Origin: Candidatus Accumulibacter sp. 66-26
GTDB lineage: Bacteria; Pseudomonadota; Gammaproteobacteria; Burkholderiales; Rhodocyclaceae
Reading direction: 5' to 3'
Assembly (NCBI GenBank): GCA_001897745.1
Contig: MKUH01000026.1
Coordinates: forward strand, 45,901-109,900
Length of the DNA: 64,000 nucleotides
The notes below the pieces were generated by a model that did not search any database, was not told where the DNA came from, and saw only the letters and a program-made list of their open reading frames with translations. The translations under genes and the position numbers were made by a program. Position 1 is the first letter of the stretch, and every line of letters starts with the position of its first letter. Below, in pieces: positions 34,602 through 42,649 of the stretch.

Positions 34602-35630
34602 ATGTTTGGACAAGGCTTGCGGAAAGGCGGGGCGACGGTGCATCTCGTCAACCCGATGATCAACGCTTGCGGCGGCTCCGAGAACCGGACGGTCCAGCTC
34701 TACCACCTCCTGTCGCGGCAGGCCGAGACCCACGTCTGGTCGGAGCACCGGGTCGATGCGCACCTCGAATCGCGCCTGCCGATCCGTCGCATCCGCTCCT
34801 TCCTGCGGCGCTATCCGCGCGGCGGCAACCTCGTCTTCGTCGGCTGCTATTTCCGCATCGGCGACTGGCTGCGGCATGCCGCGCCCGAGCGGATCATCGG
34901 CCTCTACAACACGCAGGACGCGGCCAATCTCGACCAGTTCATGACCATCCTCCGGCGACACGACTTCGATTCGCGCTGCGAGATGGTCTATGCCTCGCAG
35001 TGGCTGTACCGGCGGACCGGCGTGCCGGGCGTGGTGCACTTTTCGCCGATCGACCTTGCCGCCTTCTCCCGCCCGGCGGACGGCGCCGTCGCGGCGGCGC
35101 CGCGCCCGTTCACGATCGGGCGCATGAGCCGGGACGTCGCCGACAAGCACCATCCCGACGACGCCGCCCTGTACGCGTGGCACGCGCAGGCCGGCGGCGC
35201 CGTCAAGGTGATGGGCGGACTGGTACTCCGTCAGCATCTGGACAGACACGAAAACATACAATTGCTGCCAGCCGGCAGCGCGCCGCCGATGGATTTCCTG
35301 CACGGCATCGACTGCTTTTTCTACCGGACGGACCCCGGGTTTTTCGAGCCTTTCGGGCGGGTGGTGGTCGAGGCGATGGCCTGCGGGCTGCCGGTGGTCT
35401 GCGGTGTGCATGGCGGCTACCGGGAGTTCATCGAGCACGGCCGGAACGGCTTTCTGTTCGAGAGCAACGAGGAGGCGCGGCAGATCATCGCGCGCCTCGG
35501 CAGCGACCGGGCGCTGGGCGAGGCGGTCGGCGCGGCGGCGCGACGGACCGTCGAGGAGATGTACTCCGAGCGGCGGATGAGCGAAATGGCGAGCTTCTAC
35601 GTGAAGCCCGCGCCGGCGGAGGCGCCGTGA
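34602..35630 (+). CDS. glycosyltransferase (GT4-like)
   Basis: This 342-residue protein from the ATG at 34602 has the ribosome site GGAGGG 8 nt upstream (34588-34593), which favours this start over GTG 34557. The N-terminus has VHLVNPMINACGGSENRTVQLY, the glycine-rich loop of GT-B enzymes, and the C-terminal half has FFYRTDPGFFEPFGRVVVEAMACGLPVVCGVHGG, the donor-binding EX7E-like motif. Overall it is a short GT4-type enzyme. A 139-bp gap without a gene precedes it. Confidence 0.82.
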   Translation: MFGQGLRKGGATVHLVNPMINACGGSENRTVQLYHLLSRQAETHVWSEHRVDAHLESRLPIRRIRSFLRRYPRGGNLVFVGCYFRIGDWLRHAAPERIIGLYNTQDAANLDQFMTILRRHDFDSRCEMVYASQWLYRRTGVPGVVHFSPIDLAAFSRPADGAVAAAPRPFTIGRMSRDVADKHHPDDAALYAWHAQAGGAVKVMGGLVLRQHLDRHENIQLLPAGSAPPMDFLHGIDCFFYRTDPGFFEPFGRVVVEAMACGLPVVCGVHGGYREFIEHGRNGFLFESNEEARQIIARLGSDRALGEAVGAAARRTVEEMYSERRMSEMASFYVKPAPAEAP

Positions 35631-36853
35631 TGGCGCTCCGGGCGAGGCCGCGACGGCGGCCCAACACGAAGCAGAACAGACCGATGACGAACGCTACCCG
35701 ACTAATCGCCTTCCACCTGCCGCAGTTCCACCCGATTCCCGAAAACGACGAATGGTGGGGCAAGGGCTTCACCGAGTGGACCAACACCGGCAAGGCCCGG
35801 CCGCTCTTCGCCGGGCACCGGCAGCCGAAGGTGCCCGCCGACCTCGGCTACTACGACCTGCGCCTGCCCGAAGCGCGCGCCGCGCAGGCGGAACTGGCGC
35901 GCGAGTACGGCATCGAGGCCTTCTGCTACTACCACTACTGGTTCGGCGGGCGGCGCCTGCTCGAACGCCCGGTCGACGAAATCCTCGCCAGCGGGGAGCC
36001 AGACTTCCCCTTCTGCCTGTGCTGGGCGAACGAGAGCTGGACAGGCATCTGGCACGGTGCGCCGAAGCGCGTGCTGATCGAGCAGACCTACCCCGGCGAG
36101 GCCGATCACCGGGCGCATTTCGAATTCCTCCTGAAGGCCTTCCGCGACCGGCGCTACCTGACCGTCGACGGGCGCCCGCTGTTCCTCATCTACCGCGCCT
36201 GGCAGATTCCCGAGGTGACGGGCGTCCTCGACCTCTGGAACCGGCTCGCCGACGAGGCCGGGATCGCCCGTCCCTTCTTCGTTGCCGTGTGCTCGCCCAA
36301 TTCGGCCTGGGACCCGCTGTGGCACGGCTTCGCGGGCAGCGTGACGCCGCGCATGCCGGTGCTGCGGCAATGGGTCTCCTGGCGCGACCCGCTGGCCAAG
36401 CTCAGCCGCTGGTGGCGGGCGCGGCGCGGCTGGCCGACGGTCTACCGGCACCGGGACGTCGTCGACGGGATGCTGTCCGCCGACACCCGGGGCGGCACCG
36501 ACTATCCCTGCGCGATCCCCAACTGGGACAACACGCCGCGCTCGGGCAAGCGCGGCCTGGTCCTGCAGGGATCGACGCCGGAGCTTTTTCGCGGCCACCT
36601 GCGCCGGGCCATCGCGCTCGTCGCCGGCAACGCGCCGGAACGGCAGATGGTCTTCGTCAAGTCGTGGAACGAATGGGCCGAGGGCAACCATCTGGAGCCC
36701 GACACCGTTTTCGGCCGGGGCTGGCTCGAGGTGGTGCGGGACGAACTGGCGCGCGCCGCATCCGGCGTGCCCGGCGGGGCATCCGAACCAGTGTCGGGCG
36801 CTGCGACCCATGTCCCGTCCGACGCCGTCACCGCGGCCGAGCGCGCGCGATGA
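35630..36853 (+). CDS. GH99-like/WbsX family protein
   Basis: This is a 407-residue protein of the WbsX (GH99-like, PF14307) type found in O-antigen and exopolysaccharide loci. Signatures are IAFHLPQFHPIPENDEWWGKGFTEW, WANESWTGIWHG and VFVKSWNEWAEGNHLEPD. It may hydrolyse, remodel or transfer mannose-type residues; activity in this family is not settled. The ATG at 35630 overlaps the previous stop and has GGAGG 7 nt upstream; an internal ATG at 35684 starts the conserved part directly and gives 389 residues. Confidence 0.85.
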   Translation: MALRARPRRRPNTKQNRPMTNATRLIAFHLPQFHPIPENDEWWGKGFTEWTNTGKARPLFAGHRQPKVPADLGYYDLRLPEARAAQAELAREYGIEAFCYYHYWFGGRRLLERPVDEILASGEPDFPFCLCWANESWTGIWHGAPKRVLIEQTYPGEADHRAHFEFLLKAFRDRRYLTVDGRPLFLIYRAWQIPEVTGVLDLWNRLADEAGIARPFFVAVCSPNSAWDPLWHGFAGSVTPRMPVLRQWVSWRDPLAKLSRWWRARRGWPTVYRHRDVVDGMLSADTRGGTDYPCAIPNWDNTPRSGKRGLVLQGSTPELFRGHLRRAIALVAGNAPERQMVFVKSWNEWAEGNHLEPDTVFGRGWLEVVRDELARAASGVPGGASEPVSGAATHVPSDAVTAAERAR

Positions 36854-37857
36854 ATGCGCGTGCGCCGGAAACGGCGACCTCGGCACCCGTCGCGGATTTT
36901 CCCCCGCTGCCCGAGGTGCCGCTGGTTTCGGTCGTGATGCCCGCCTACAACGCCGCACCCTATCTCGAAGCGGCGATCCGCAGCGTGCTCGAACAGGACT
37001 ACCCGGCCGTCGAGTTGATCGTCGTCGACGACGGGTCGAGCGACGGCACGCCGGAGTTCGCGGCGGGCTTCGGCGAGCGGGTGCGCGTGCTGCGCCAGCA
37101 GAACGCCGGCCCCGCCGCCGCCCGCAACCGGGGCATGGCCGCCGCGCGCGGCGAGCTGGTTGCGTTTCTCGATGCCGATGACGTATGGTTGCCGGGAAAG
37201 CTGCGGGCGCAGGTCGACTATCTGCGCGACCACCCGGAGGTCGGCGTCGTCTATGGCGGTTTCCTGCGCTGGAGCGCCGCTCCGGACGGTTCCTTCGGCC
37301 CGCCGCCGGTGCCGCCCGGCGCCGACCCCGGAGAGCCGCTGGTGCGGGAACAGTCCGGCTGGATCTACACGGGGCTGCTGTTCGACAACATCGTCCACGT
37401 CATCACCGCGATGCTGCGCAAGCCCGTGATCGATCGCCTGGGCGGCTTCGACGAAACCCTGCGCACCGGCGAGGACTACGACTTCTGGCTGCGCGCGTCG
37501 CGCCTGTTCCAGGCGGCCAAGCTCAACCGGACGCTGGCCTGGTATCGGCTGCACGCGGCAAGCACGACCCGGGTGCCGCGGGCAGAGAACAACGAGTACC
37601 GGGTGCTGTCGAAAATGCTGAAGCAATACGGCGCGACGGGGCCGGACGGCGTTCCGGCCGCTGCTTCAAGGGTGCGCGAGCGCCTGTTCCAGCTGTGTTT
37701 TTCGCACGGATATTTTCATTACTGGCAGGGAAATCCGCGAGTGGCGGCGCAGGCGTTCCGGGCAGCGCTCGGGCATGCGTGGCTGCGGCCGAAGGCCTGG
37801 GGGTACTGGGCTCTGGCAACGCTCCGGGCGCGCCTTGCGCAGTTCGGGAGTCAATGA
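36850..37857 (+). CDS. glycosyltransferase family 2 protein
   Basis: This is a 335-residue GT-A glycosyltransferase: VSVVMPAYNAAPYLEAAIRSVL, VVDDGSSDGTPEFA, AARNRGMAAARGELVAFLDADDVW, then RTGEDYDFWLRAS. The C-terminal part has a Trp-rich helical segment (FSHGYFHYWQGN). It is coupled to the WbsX-like gene by ATGA and to the TPR gene by an overlap at 37854-37857. Donor sugar is unknown. Confidence 0.88.
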   Translation: MNARAPETATSAPVADFPPLPEVPLVSVVMPAYNAAPYLEAAIRSVLEQDYPAVELIVVDDGSSDGTPEFAAGFGERVRVLRQQNAGPAAARNRGMAAARGELVAFLDADDVWLPGKLRAQVDYLRDHPEVGVVYGGFLRWSAAPDGSFGPPPVPPGADPGEPLVREQSGWIYTGLLFDNIVHVITAMLRKPVIDRLGGFDETLRTGEDYDFWLRASRLFQAAKLNRTLAWYRLHAASTTRVPRAENNEYRVLSKMLKQYGATGPDGVPAAASRVRERLFQLCFSHGYFHYWQGNPRVAAQAFRAALGHAWLRPKAWGYWALATLRARLAQFGSQ

Positions 37858-38723
37858 TGCAAACGCCTGTCGAAAAGCGCGCGGCGCGCGCCGCCGAATT
37901 CTTCTCTTCCTTCCTCCGCCGGCCTTGCCGCGGCCTGCTCGGCGCCTGCCTGGTCCTCGCCGGCGCGCCGCTTTTCGCGGGCGAGGCCGACTGCGGGCCG
38001 CTGACCAACCACTTCGGCCCCTTCGACTACTACACGGCGCCGCCGGACCAGCGCAGGCTCGTCGAGCGGCCGCATTTCTCGCCGAACATCGAACAGCTGA
38101 AAAAGGGCAATTCGGGCACGCTGGGTGCCGAGATCAACTACACGCTGTCGGTGTTCCCCAACCATCCCCGCGCCCTGCTGTCGATGTCGCAGCTGGCGTT
38201 GCGCGAGAAGAAGGCCAAACCGACCGACTCCGGCTACACGATGGATTGCTGGTTCGACCGGGCGATGCGCTTCAGCCCCAACGATGCGACGGTGCGCATG
38301 CTCTACGGCATCTATCTGCTCAAGGTCGGCAAGGCGGAAACCGCCACCAAGTATCTGGAAGAGGCCGCCGAGCTGGGCGGCGAAAACGCCAACCTGAGCT
38401 ATAACCTCGGCCTCGCCTACTTCAGCCTGAACGACTACGCGAAGTCGCTCGAGCATGCGCACCGCGCCTATGCGCTGGGCTTCCAGTTGCCGGGGCTGCG
38501 CAACAAGCTGCAGCGCGCCGGCAAATGGCGCGAAGCCGAGCCGTCCGCGCGTCGGGCGGAAGAGGGCGCCGTGCCTGCGCCCGTTGCGCCGGCGGCGAGT
38601 GCGGCGAGTGCGGCAAATGCGGCAAATGCGGCAAATGCGGCAAATGCGGCAAATGCGGCGCCGCCCGCCGCCGTTGCCGCACCCGCATCGCCGACCGCCG
38701 ACGACGCGGCGGCCGCCCGCTAG
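37857..38723 (+). CDS. exported TPR protein with Ala-Asn repeat tail
   Basis: This 288-residue protein has a signal peptide (hydrophobic segment about residues 25-42, cleavage near LFAGEA), then TPR-like helices (about 85-220: TLSVFPNHPRALLSMSQLAL, VRMLYGIYLLKVGKAETATKYLEEA, LSYNLGLAYFSLNDYAKSLEHAHRAYALG). The C-terminus is low complexity, with AAS/AAN triplets coded by 9-bp tandem repeats. ATG codons at 37854 and 37857 are both possible; GGGAG at 37846-37850 fits 37857. TPR proteins in such loci often link polysaccharide machinery components in the periplasm; the partner here is unknown. Confidence 0.8.
   Translation: MQTPVEKRAARAAEFFSSFLRRPCRGLLGACLVLAGAPLFAGEADCGPLTNHFGPFDYYTAPPDQRRLVERPHFSPNIEQLKKGNSGTLGAEINYTLSVFPNHPRALLSMSQLALREKKAKPTDSGYTMDCWFDRAMRFSPNDATVRMLYGIYLLKVGKAETATKYLEEAAELGGENANLSYNLGLAYFSLNDYAKSLEHAHRAYALGFQLPGLRNKLQRAGKWREAEPSARRAEEGAVPAPVAPAASAASAANAANAANAANAANAAPPAAVAAPASPTADDAAAAR
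38592..38654 (+). repeat. 9-bp tandem repeat in coding sequence
   Basis: Seven 9-bp units in a row: two copies of gcggcgagt (38592-38609) and five identical copies of gcggcaaat (38610-38654). They encode Ala-Ala-Ser and Ala-Ala-Asn triplets at the C-terminus of the TPR protein. The unit is a multiple of three, so copy-number change alters length without frameshift. Confidence 0.95.
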
Positions 38724-38750
38724 GCGCCGGCGCCGCCCGTCCGAAGCGCG

Positions 38751-40016
38751 ATGGCCTTGTCCTTTCACCGTTTCGACCCCTCGCCCTGCGGCTTCCCGGC
38801 GCCGCGCGCGCCGCTGCTGCCGCGCTTCTCGCTTGCCGGCGCGGCGCTCGGCGCACCGGCGCGGCCGGGAACGGTCTTCTTCCGGCGGGAGAGCCGCTTC
38901 TACCGCCGCGGCCGCTACGCCCTGCTCGAAGCCTTCCGCCTCGCCGGCGTCGGTCCGCAGGGCGCCCTGCTGGCGCCCGCCTACCATTGCCGCACGATGC
39001 TCGACCCCGCCCAGCGGCTCGCCGGCGAGGTCCGCCTGTATCCGCTGAACGCCGATCTGACGCCGGACTTCACGGCGCTCGCGGCGCTCTGCGCGGCTCC
39101 CGGCGCGCCGGTTCGCGCCCTGCTGCTGACCCACTATTTCGGCTTTGCGCAGCCGGCGGCGGTCGTCGCCCGGTGGTGCGCGGAGCGCGGCATCGCGTTG
39201 ATCGAGGACTGCTCGCACGCCTTCTTCGGCGAGGCGAAGGATGTCTCCGGGCAGGCGCTCGTCGCGCTCGGCTCGTTCGGCGAATTCGGTACATTCGGTA
39301 CATTCGGTGACTACGCGGTGGCCAGCCCCTGGAAATTCTTTCCCTGCGCCGACGGCGGCGTGCTGGTCGCCAACCGGGGTGCCGTCCTGCCCGCCGAGCC
39401 CGCGCGCGGCGGGGCGGCGGCGGAACTGAAGGCGGAAGCGAAGGCCGTCCTCGGCAGCCTGCGCGGGGTGGGGCGCCTGCGCGGCGGCGCCGACGAGACG
39501 CCCGAGCAGCTGCACCGGCGTCTGGCGCAACTCGCCGCGACGCCCGCGGCGCCCGCCGTCGAGGGCGTCGCGGAAGACGGCGGGCTTTCTCCGCATTACC
39601 GTCCGGAAGACGAAGGACTGGCCGGCCTGCGCTCTTCGCGCCTGCTCATGCGCGCGACCGACGCGCCGCGCCTGATCGCGCGGCGGCGGCGCCACTACGC
39701 GGCCTGGGCGCAGGGCGTCGCCGGCCTCGCCGCGGCCCGCCCCCTGCACCCGGCGCTGCCCGACTCCTGCGTGCCCTATATGTTCCCGCTGCTCGTCGAG
39801 CATCCGGAATTCCACTTCGCGCTGCTCAAGCGCCTCGGGGTGCCGATCTGGCGCTGGGACGAAATGGCGCGTTCGGCCTGCCCGGTCGCTGCGGCCTACC
39901 GCCTGCGCCTGCTACAGCTGCCCTGCCATCAGGATTTGTCGGCCGGCGAGATGGCGTGGATGATCGCGGCGGTGCGCGCAGTGCTGGAACTGCCGGTGCC
40001 GGGAGGCGCGCCATGA
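38751..40016 (+). CDS. DegT/DnrJ/EryC1-like PLP-dependent protein
   Basis: This 421-residue protein resembles the sugar aminotransferase family. APAYHCRTM near the N-terminus, IEDCSHAFFGEA in the middle (the Asp/His contacting PLP) and SPWKFFPCADGG with the candidate PLP Lys support this. It may transaminate a keto-sugar nucleotide or an amine precursor. A 9-bp tandem duplication (39276-39311) just before the lysine segment adds extra FGT units. It is coupled to the next acyltransferase by ATGA. The substrate is unknown, and some family members are not aminotransferases. Confidence 0.82.
   Translation: MALSFHRFDPSPCGFPAPRAPLLPRFSLAGAALGAPARPGTVFFRRESRFYRRGRYALLEAFRLAGVGPQGALLAPAYHCRTMLDPAQRLAGEVRLYPLNADLTPDFTALAALCAAPGAPVRALLLTHYFGFAQPAAVVARWCAERGIALIEDCSHAFFGEAKDVSGQALVALGSFGEFGTFGTFGDYAVASPWKFFPCADGGVLVANRGAVLPAEPARGGAAAELKAEAKAVLGSLRGVGRLRGGADETPEQLHRRLAQLAATPAAPAVEGVAEDGGLSPHYRPEDEGLAGLRSSRLLMRATDAPRLIARRRRHYAAWAQGVAGLAAARPLHPALPDSCVPYMFPLLVEHPEFHFALLKRLGVPIWRWDEMARSACPVAAAYRLRLLQLPCHQDLSAGEMAWMIAAVRAVLELPVPGGAP
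39276..39311 (+). repeat. 9-bp tandem repeat within the DegT-like gene
   Basis: Four 9-bp units beginning ttcgg: ttcggcgaa, ttcggtaca, ttcggtaca, ttcggtgac (39276-39311). Two are identical. They encode Phe-Gly-x triplets about 6 residues before the PLP lysine segment, in the same phase as the 9-bp repeats of the upstream gene. Confidence 0.85.
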
Positions 40017-41056
40017 CCGGCTGGAGCCATGTGCCGCTGGCGCGCTCCCTCGGTTCCTGGGCGGAAGCCTGGGATGCGCTCAACGGCGAACTGAACGACG
40101 CGCATCCGCTGCTCGACAGCCGCTTCGTCGATGCGCTGCTGAAATATTTTGCCGACGGCGACGAGATGCTGTGCGTGCATCGGAGCGCCGATCGCATCGA
40201 CGGCCTGTGCATCCTGTGTCCGAAGGGGCGCGGCGTGTGGACCACCTTCCTGCCGGCGCAGGCGCAGCTCGCGCCGCTTCTGCTCAAGGACGGGGCGACG
40301 CTGGGCACGCTGTTCGCCGGGGGGCTGCCGGGCTGGGCGAGCATGGTCGATTTCATGTGCCAGGACCCGGAATTCAGCCCGCTGGCGAACCTCGACGGCA
40401 TTCCGGCGACGGCCATGGATCATGCCTTGACGATCAACATCGACGTCGCCGGCGAGGCCGCCGGTTTCGACGCCTACTGGGCGCAGCGCTCGAAGAAGCT
40501 GATCCAGAACATCCGGCGCTACGCGCACCGCCTGGAGAAGGACGGGGGCGGGCGCCGGCTGCTCCGTCTCACCGAGGCCGCGCAGATGGGCGCTGCGGTC
40601 GCGCGTTACGGCGAACTCGAGTCGTCGGGCTGGAAGGGGCGCGAGGGGACGGCGATCCGCATTGACAACGCGCAGGGCGAGTTCTATTGCGAGGTGCTGG
40701 AGCGCTTCGCGGCCAGCGGGCAGGGTGCGGTTTACGAATGCTGGTTTGGCGACCGGCTGGCCGCTTCCCGCCTGGTGATCGGCTCGCCGGCGATGCTGGT
40801 CATGCTGAAAACCTCGTACGACGAATCGCTCTCCGAGTTTGCTCCCGGGCGCCTGCTGCTCTTCGACCTGATCCGCCAGACCTTCGCCGAAGGCGGGCGC
40901 CGGACGATCGAGTTCTACACCAACGCGACGCCGGACCAGTTGGCCTGGGCGACCGGCCAGCGCACGATCCGGCACGTGACGGTGTTCCGCAACGCCGGCG
41001 TGCGCCTGGCCTACGAAACGGGCCGGCGCCTGCTGCGCCGCCTGCGGGCGCGGTGA
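40013..41056 (+). CDS. GNAT/FemAB-like acyltransferase
   Basis: This 347-residue protein has the Acetyltransf_6/BioF2-like pattern: HPLLDSRFVDALLKYF near the start, a basic RSKKLIQNIRRYAHRLEK helix, ESSGWKGREGTAI in the middle, and TSYDESLSEFAPGRLLLFDLI with YTNATPDQLAW at the end. It probably transfers an acyl or aminoacyl group to a sugar. The ATG at 40013 overlaps the previous stop. It is the third acyltransferase of this broad fold in the window, next to a third AsnB-like gene. Confidence 0.82.
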   Translation: MTGWSHVPLARSLGSWAEAWDALNGELNDAHPLLDSRFVDALLKYFADGDEMLCVHRSADRIDGLCILCPKGRGVWTTFLPAQAQLAPLLLKDGATLGTLFAGGLPGWASMVDFMCQDPEFSPLANLDGIPATAMDHALTINIDVAGEAAGFDAYWAQRSKKLIQNIRRYAHRLEKDGGGRRLLRLTEAAQMGAAVARYGELESSGWKGREGTAIRIDNAQGEFYCEVLERFAASGQGAVYECWFGDRLAASRLVIGSPAMLVMLKTSYDESLSEFAPGRLLLFDLIRQTFAEGGRRTIEFYTNATPDQLAWATGQRTIRHVTVFRNAGVRLAYETGRRLLRRLRAR

Positions 41057-41062
41057 GGCGGC

Positions 41063-42649
41063 ATGCCGACGCGCGCTTCGCCCGACGACCCGCCGGTCCC
41101 CTTCTTCCGGGCGGAGAGGGCGGCGGGGGGCGCTGACGGCGTCCGCACGGCCGGCACGCCGACGGTCGCGCTCGGGCATCGCGTCGGCGCGAGCGACGGC
41201 ATCCACGCCGGCTGGACCTGGGACGGGGCGCGCCTGCGCGTCGAGAACGACCGCTACGGGATGCAGCCGCTGTTCTACTGGCGGCACGCCGGCGGCATTT
41301 GCGTTGCGCCGGCGATCGCGCGCCTGCTTGAGGAGGGGGCGCCCGCCGCGCTCGACGGCGAGGCGCTGGCGGTGTTCTTCCGCATCGGCTTCTTCCTCGG
41401 CGAGGACACGCCGTTCGCGCACATCCGCGCGTTGCCGCCCGGCGCCGTTCTCGAATGGCGCGCCGGCGGGGGCGAGACGGCGCACGGGGGCGGAAGCTTC
41501 ACGCTGAGCCGCCGCCGGGCCCTGCCGTTGCGCACGCTCGACCTGCCGCGCACAGCGCTGCGCGACGGCTACATCGAACTCTTCCGCCAGTCCATCCGCC
41601 GCCGGCCGCCGCCCGCCGCCGACTTCGTCGTTCCGCTGAGCGGCGGCCGGGATTCCCGCCACATCCTGCTCGAACTGCACGCGCAGGGCCACCGCCCCGC
41701 GTATTGCATCACCGCGCGCGGTCTGCCGCCGAAGGGCGACGAGGACGTGCGCATCGCGGCCCTGCTGGCGGGGGCGCTCGGCGTGGACCACGTCGTCGTC
41801 GGGCCGCCGCCTTTGCCGCTGCGCGAGGAGCGGCGGAAGAACCGCATCACCAGCTTTTGCAGCGACGAGCACGCCTGGCTGATGGGCGTGCGCGACCGCC
41901 TGCAGCCGGGCGTCGCGGCGCTATACGACGGCATCGGCGGCGATACGCTGTCGACCGCCGGGCTGTTCGTCACGCCCGCGCTACTCGACGTCTTCCGCAA
42001 GGAGCCGCCGGAGCGCATCGCGCACGAGTTCATCGCGCGCTTCGGCAGCTGTTCGGAAGCGGCGCTCGCCCGGATGCTGGCGCCCGGGCTGGCCAGCGCG
42101 GCAAGCCGGGAAGCGGCCGTCCGGCGGCTCGCCGAGGAACTGGAGCAGCATCTGCACGCGCCGAATCCGATCAATTCCTTCATCTTCTGGAACCGCACTC
42201 GCCGCGAAATCGCGCTCGCGCCCTTCGCCGTACTCGCGCCGGCAAGAACGGTTTTCGCGCCCTATCTCGACCACGATCTGTACGACTTCCTGGCGGCGCT
42301 GAGCGTCGATGTCGTGCTCCAGGGCAATCTGCACGACGAAGCGATCCGCCGCGCCTATCCGGCGCACGCCGCGCTGCCCTACGAGTCGGCGGGCGCGGGC
42401 GCGGCGGCCGCGCGGCAGGTGCCGCGCGGCATCGATCGGGAACTGCGCGCGCAGATCGCCGGCAGCCTGCCGGCGCGCCTGATGAACAACGCCTTCCTGC
42501 TTTCCCGCTTGGGCGTCGGCCTGCTGGCGCCGGCGCGGATTCGCTGGATGGCGCCCCTACAGACCTATCTCGGGCAGCTCGAAACGCTCGGCGCATTCGC
42601 AACCCCGGACCGGAAGGAGAACTCAATTGAACGCACGCTCTCTGTTTAG
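41063..42649 (+). CDS. asparagine synthase-related protein without N-terminal Cys
   Basis: This 528-residue protein has an AsnB-type ATP pyrophosphatase domain with PP-loop PLSGGRDS at residues 191-198 and YDGIGGDTLS in place of the usual SGDGGDE. The N-terminal region (residues 30-140) keeps a degraded amidotransferase outline (NDRYGMQPLFYW, RALPPGAVLEW) but has no Cys2, so a glutaminase reaction is unlikely. It probably makes an amide on a polysaccharide or its precursor from ammonia or an amine. It begins 6 bp after the acyltransferase and overlaps the next gene by 23 bp. Confidence 0.8.
   Translation: MPTRASPDDPPVPFFRAERAAGGADGVRTAGTPTVALGHRVGASDGIHAGWTWDGARLRVENDRYGMQPLFYWRHAGGICVAPAIARLLEEGAPAALDGEALAVFFRIGFFLGEDTPFAHIRALPPGAVLEWRAGGGETAHGGGSFTLSRRRALPLRTLDLPRTALRDGYIELFRQSIRRRPPPAADFVVPLSGGRDSRHILLELHAQGHRPAYCITARGLPPKGDEDVRIAALLAGALGVDHVVVGPPPLPLREERRKNRITSFCSDEHAWLMGVRDRLQPGVAALYDGIGGDTLSTAGLFVTPALLDVFRKEPPERIAHEFIARFGSCSEAALARMLAPGLASAASREAAVRRLAEELEQHLHAPNPINSFIFWNRTRREIALAPFAVLAPARTVFAPYLDHDLYDFLAALSVDVVLQGNLHDEAIRRAYPAHAALPYESAGAGAAAARQVPRGIDRELRAQIAGSLPARLMNNAFLLSRLGVGLLAPARIRWMAPLQTYLGQLETLGAFATPDRKENSIERTLSV

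Noticed and set aside
38592..38654. Possible CRISPR-like array
   Set aside because: The units are contiguous 9-bp coding repeats without spacers.
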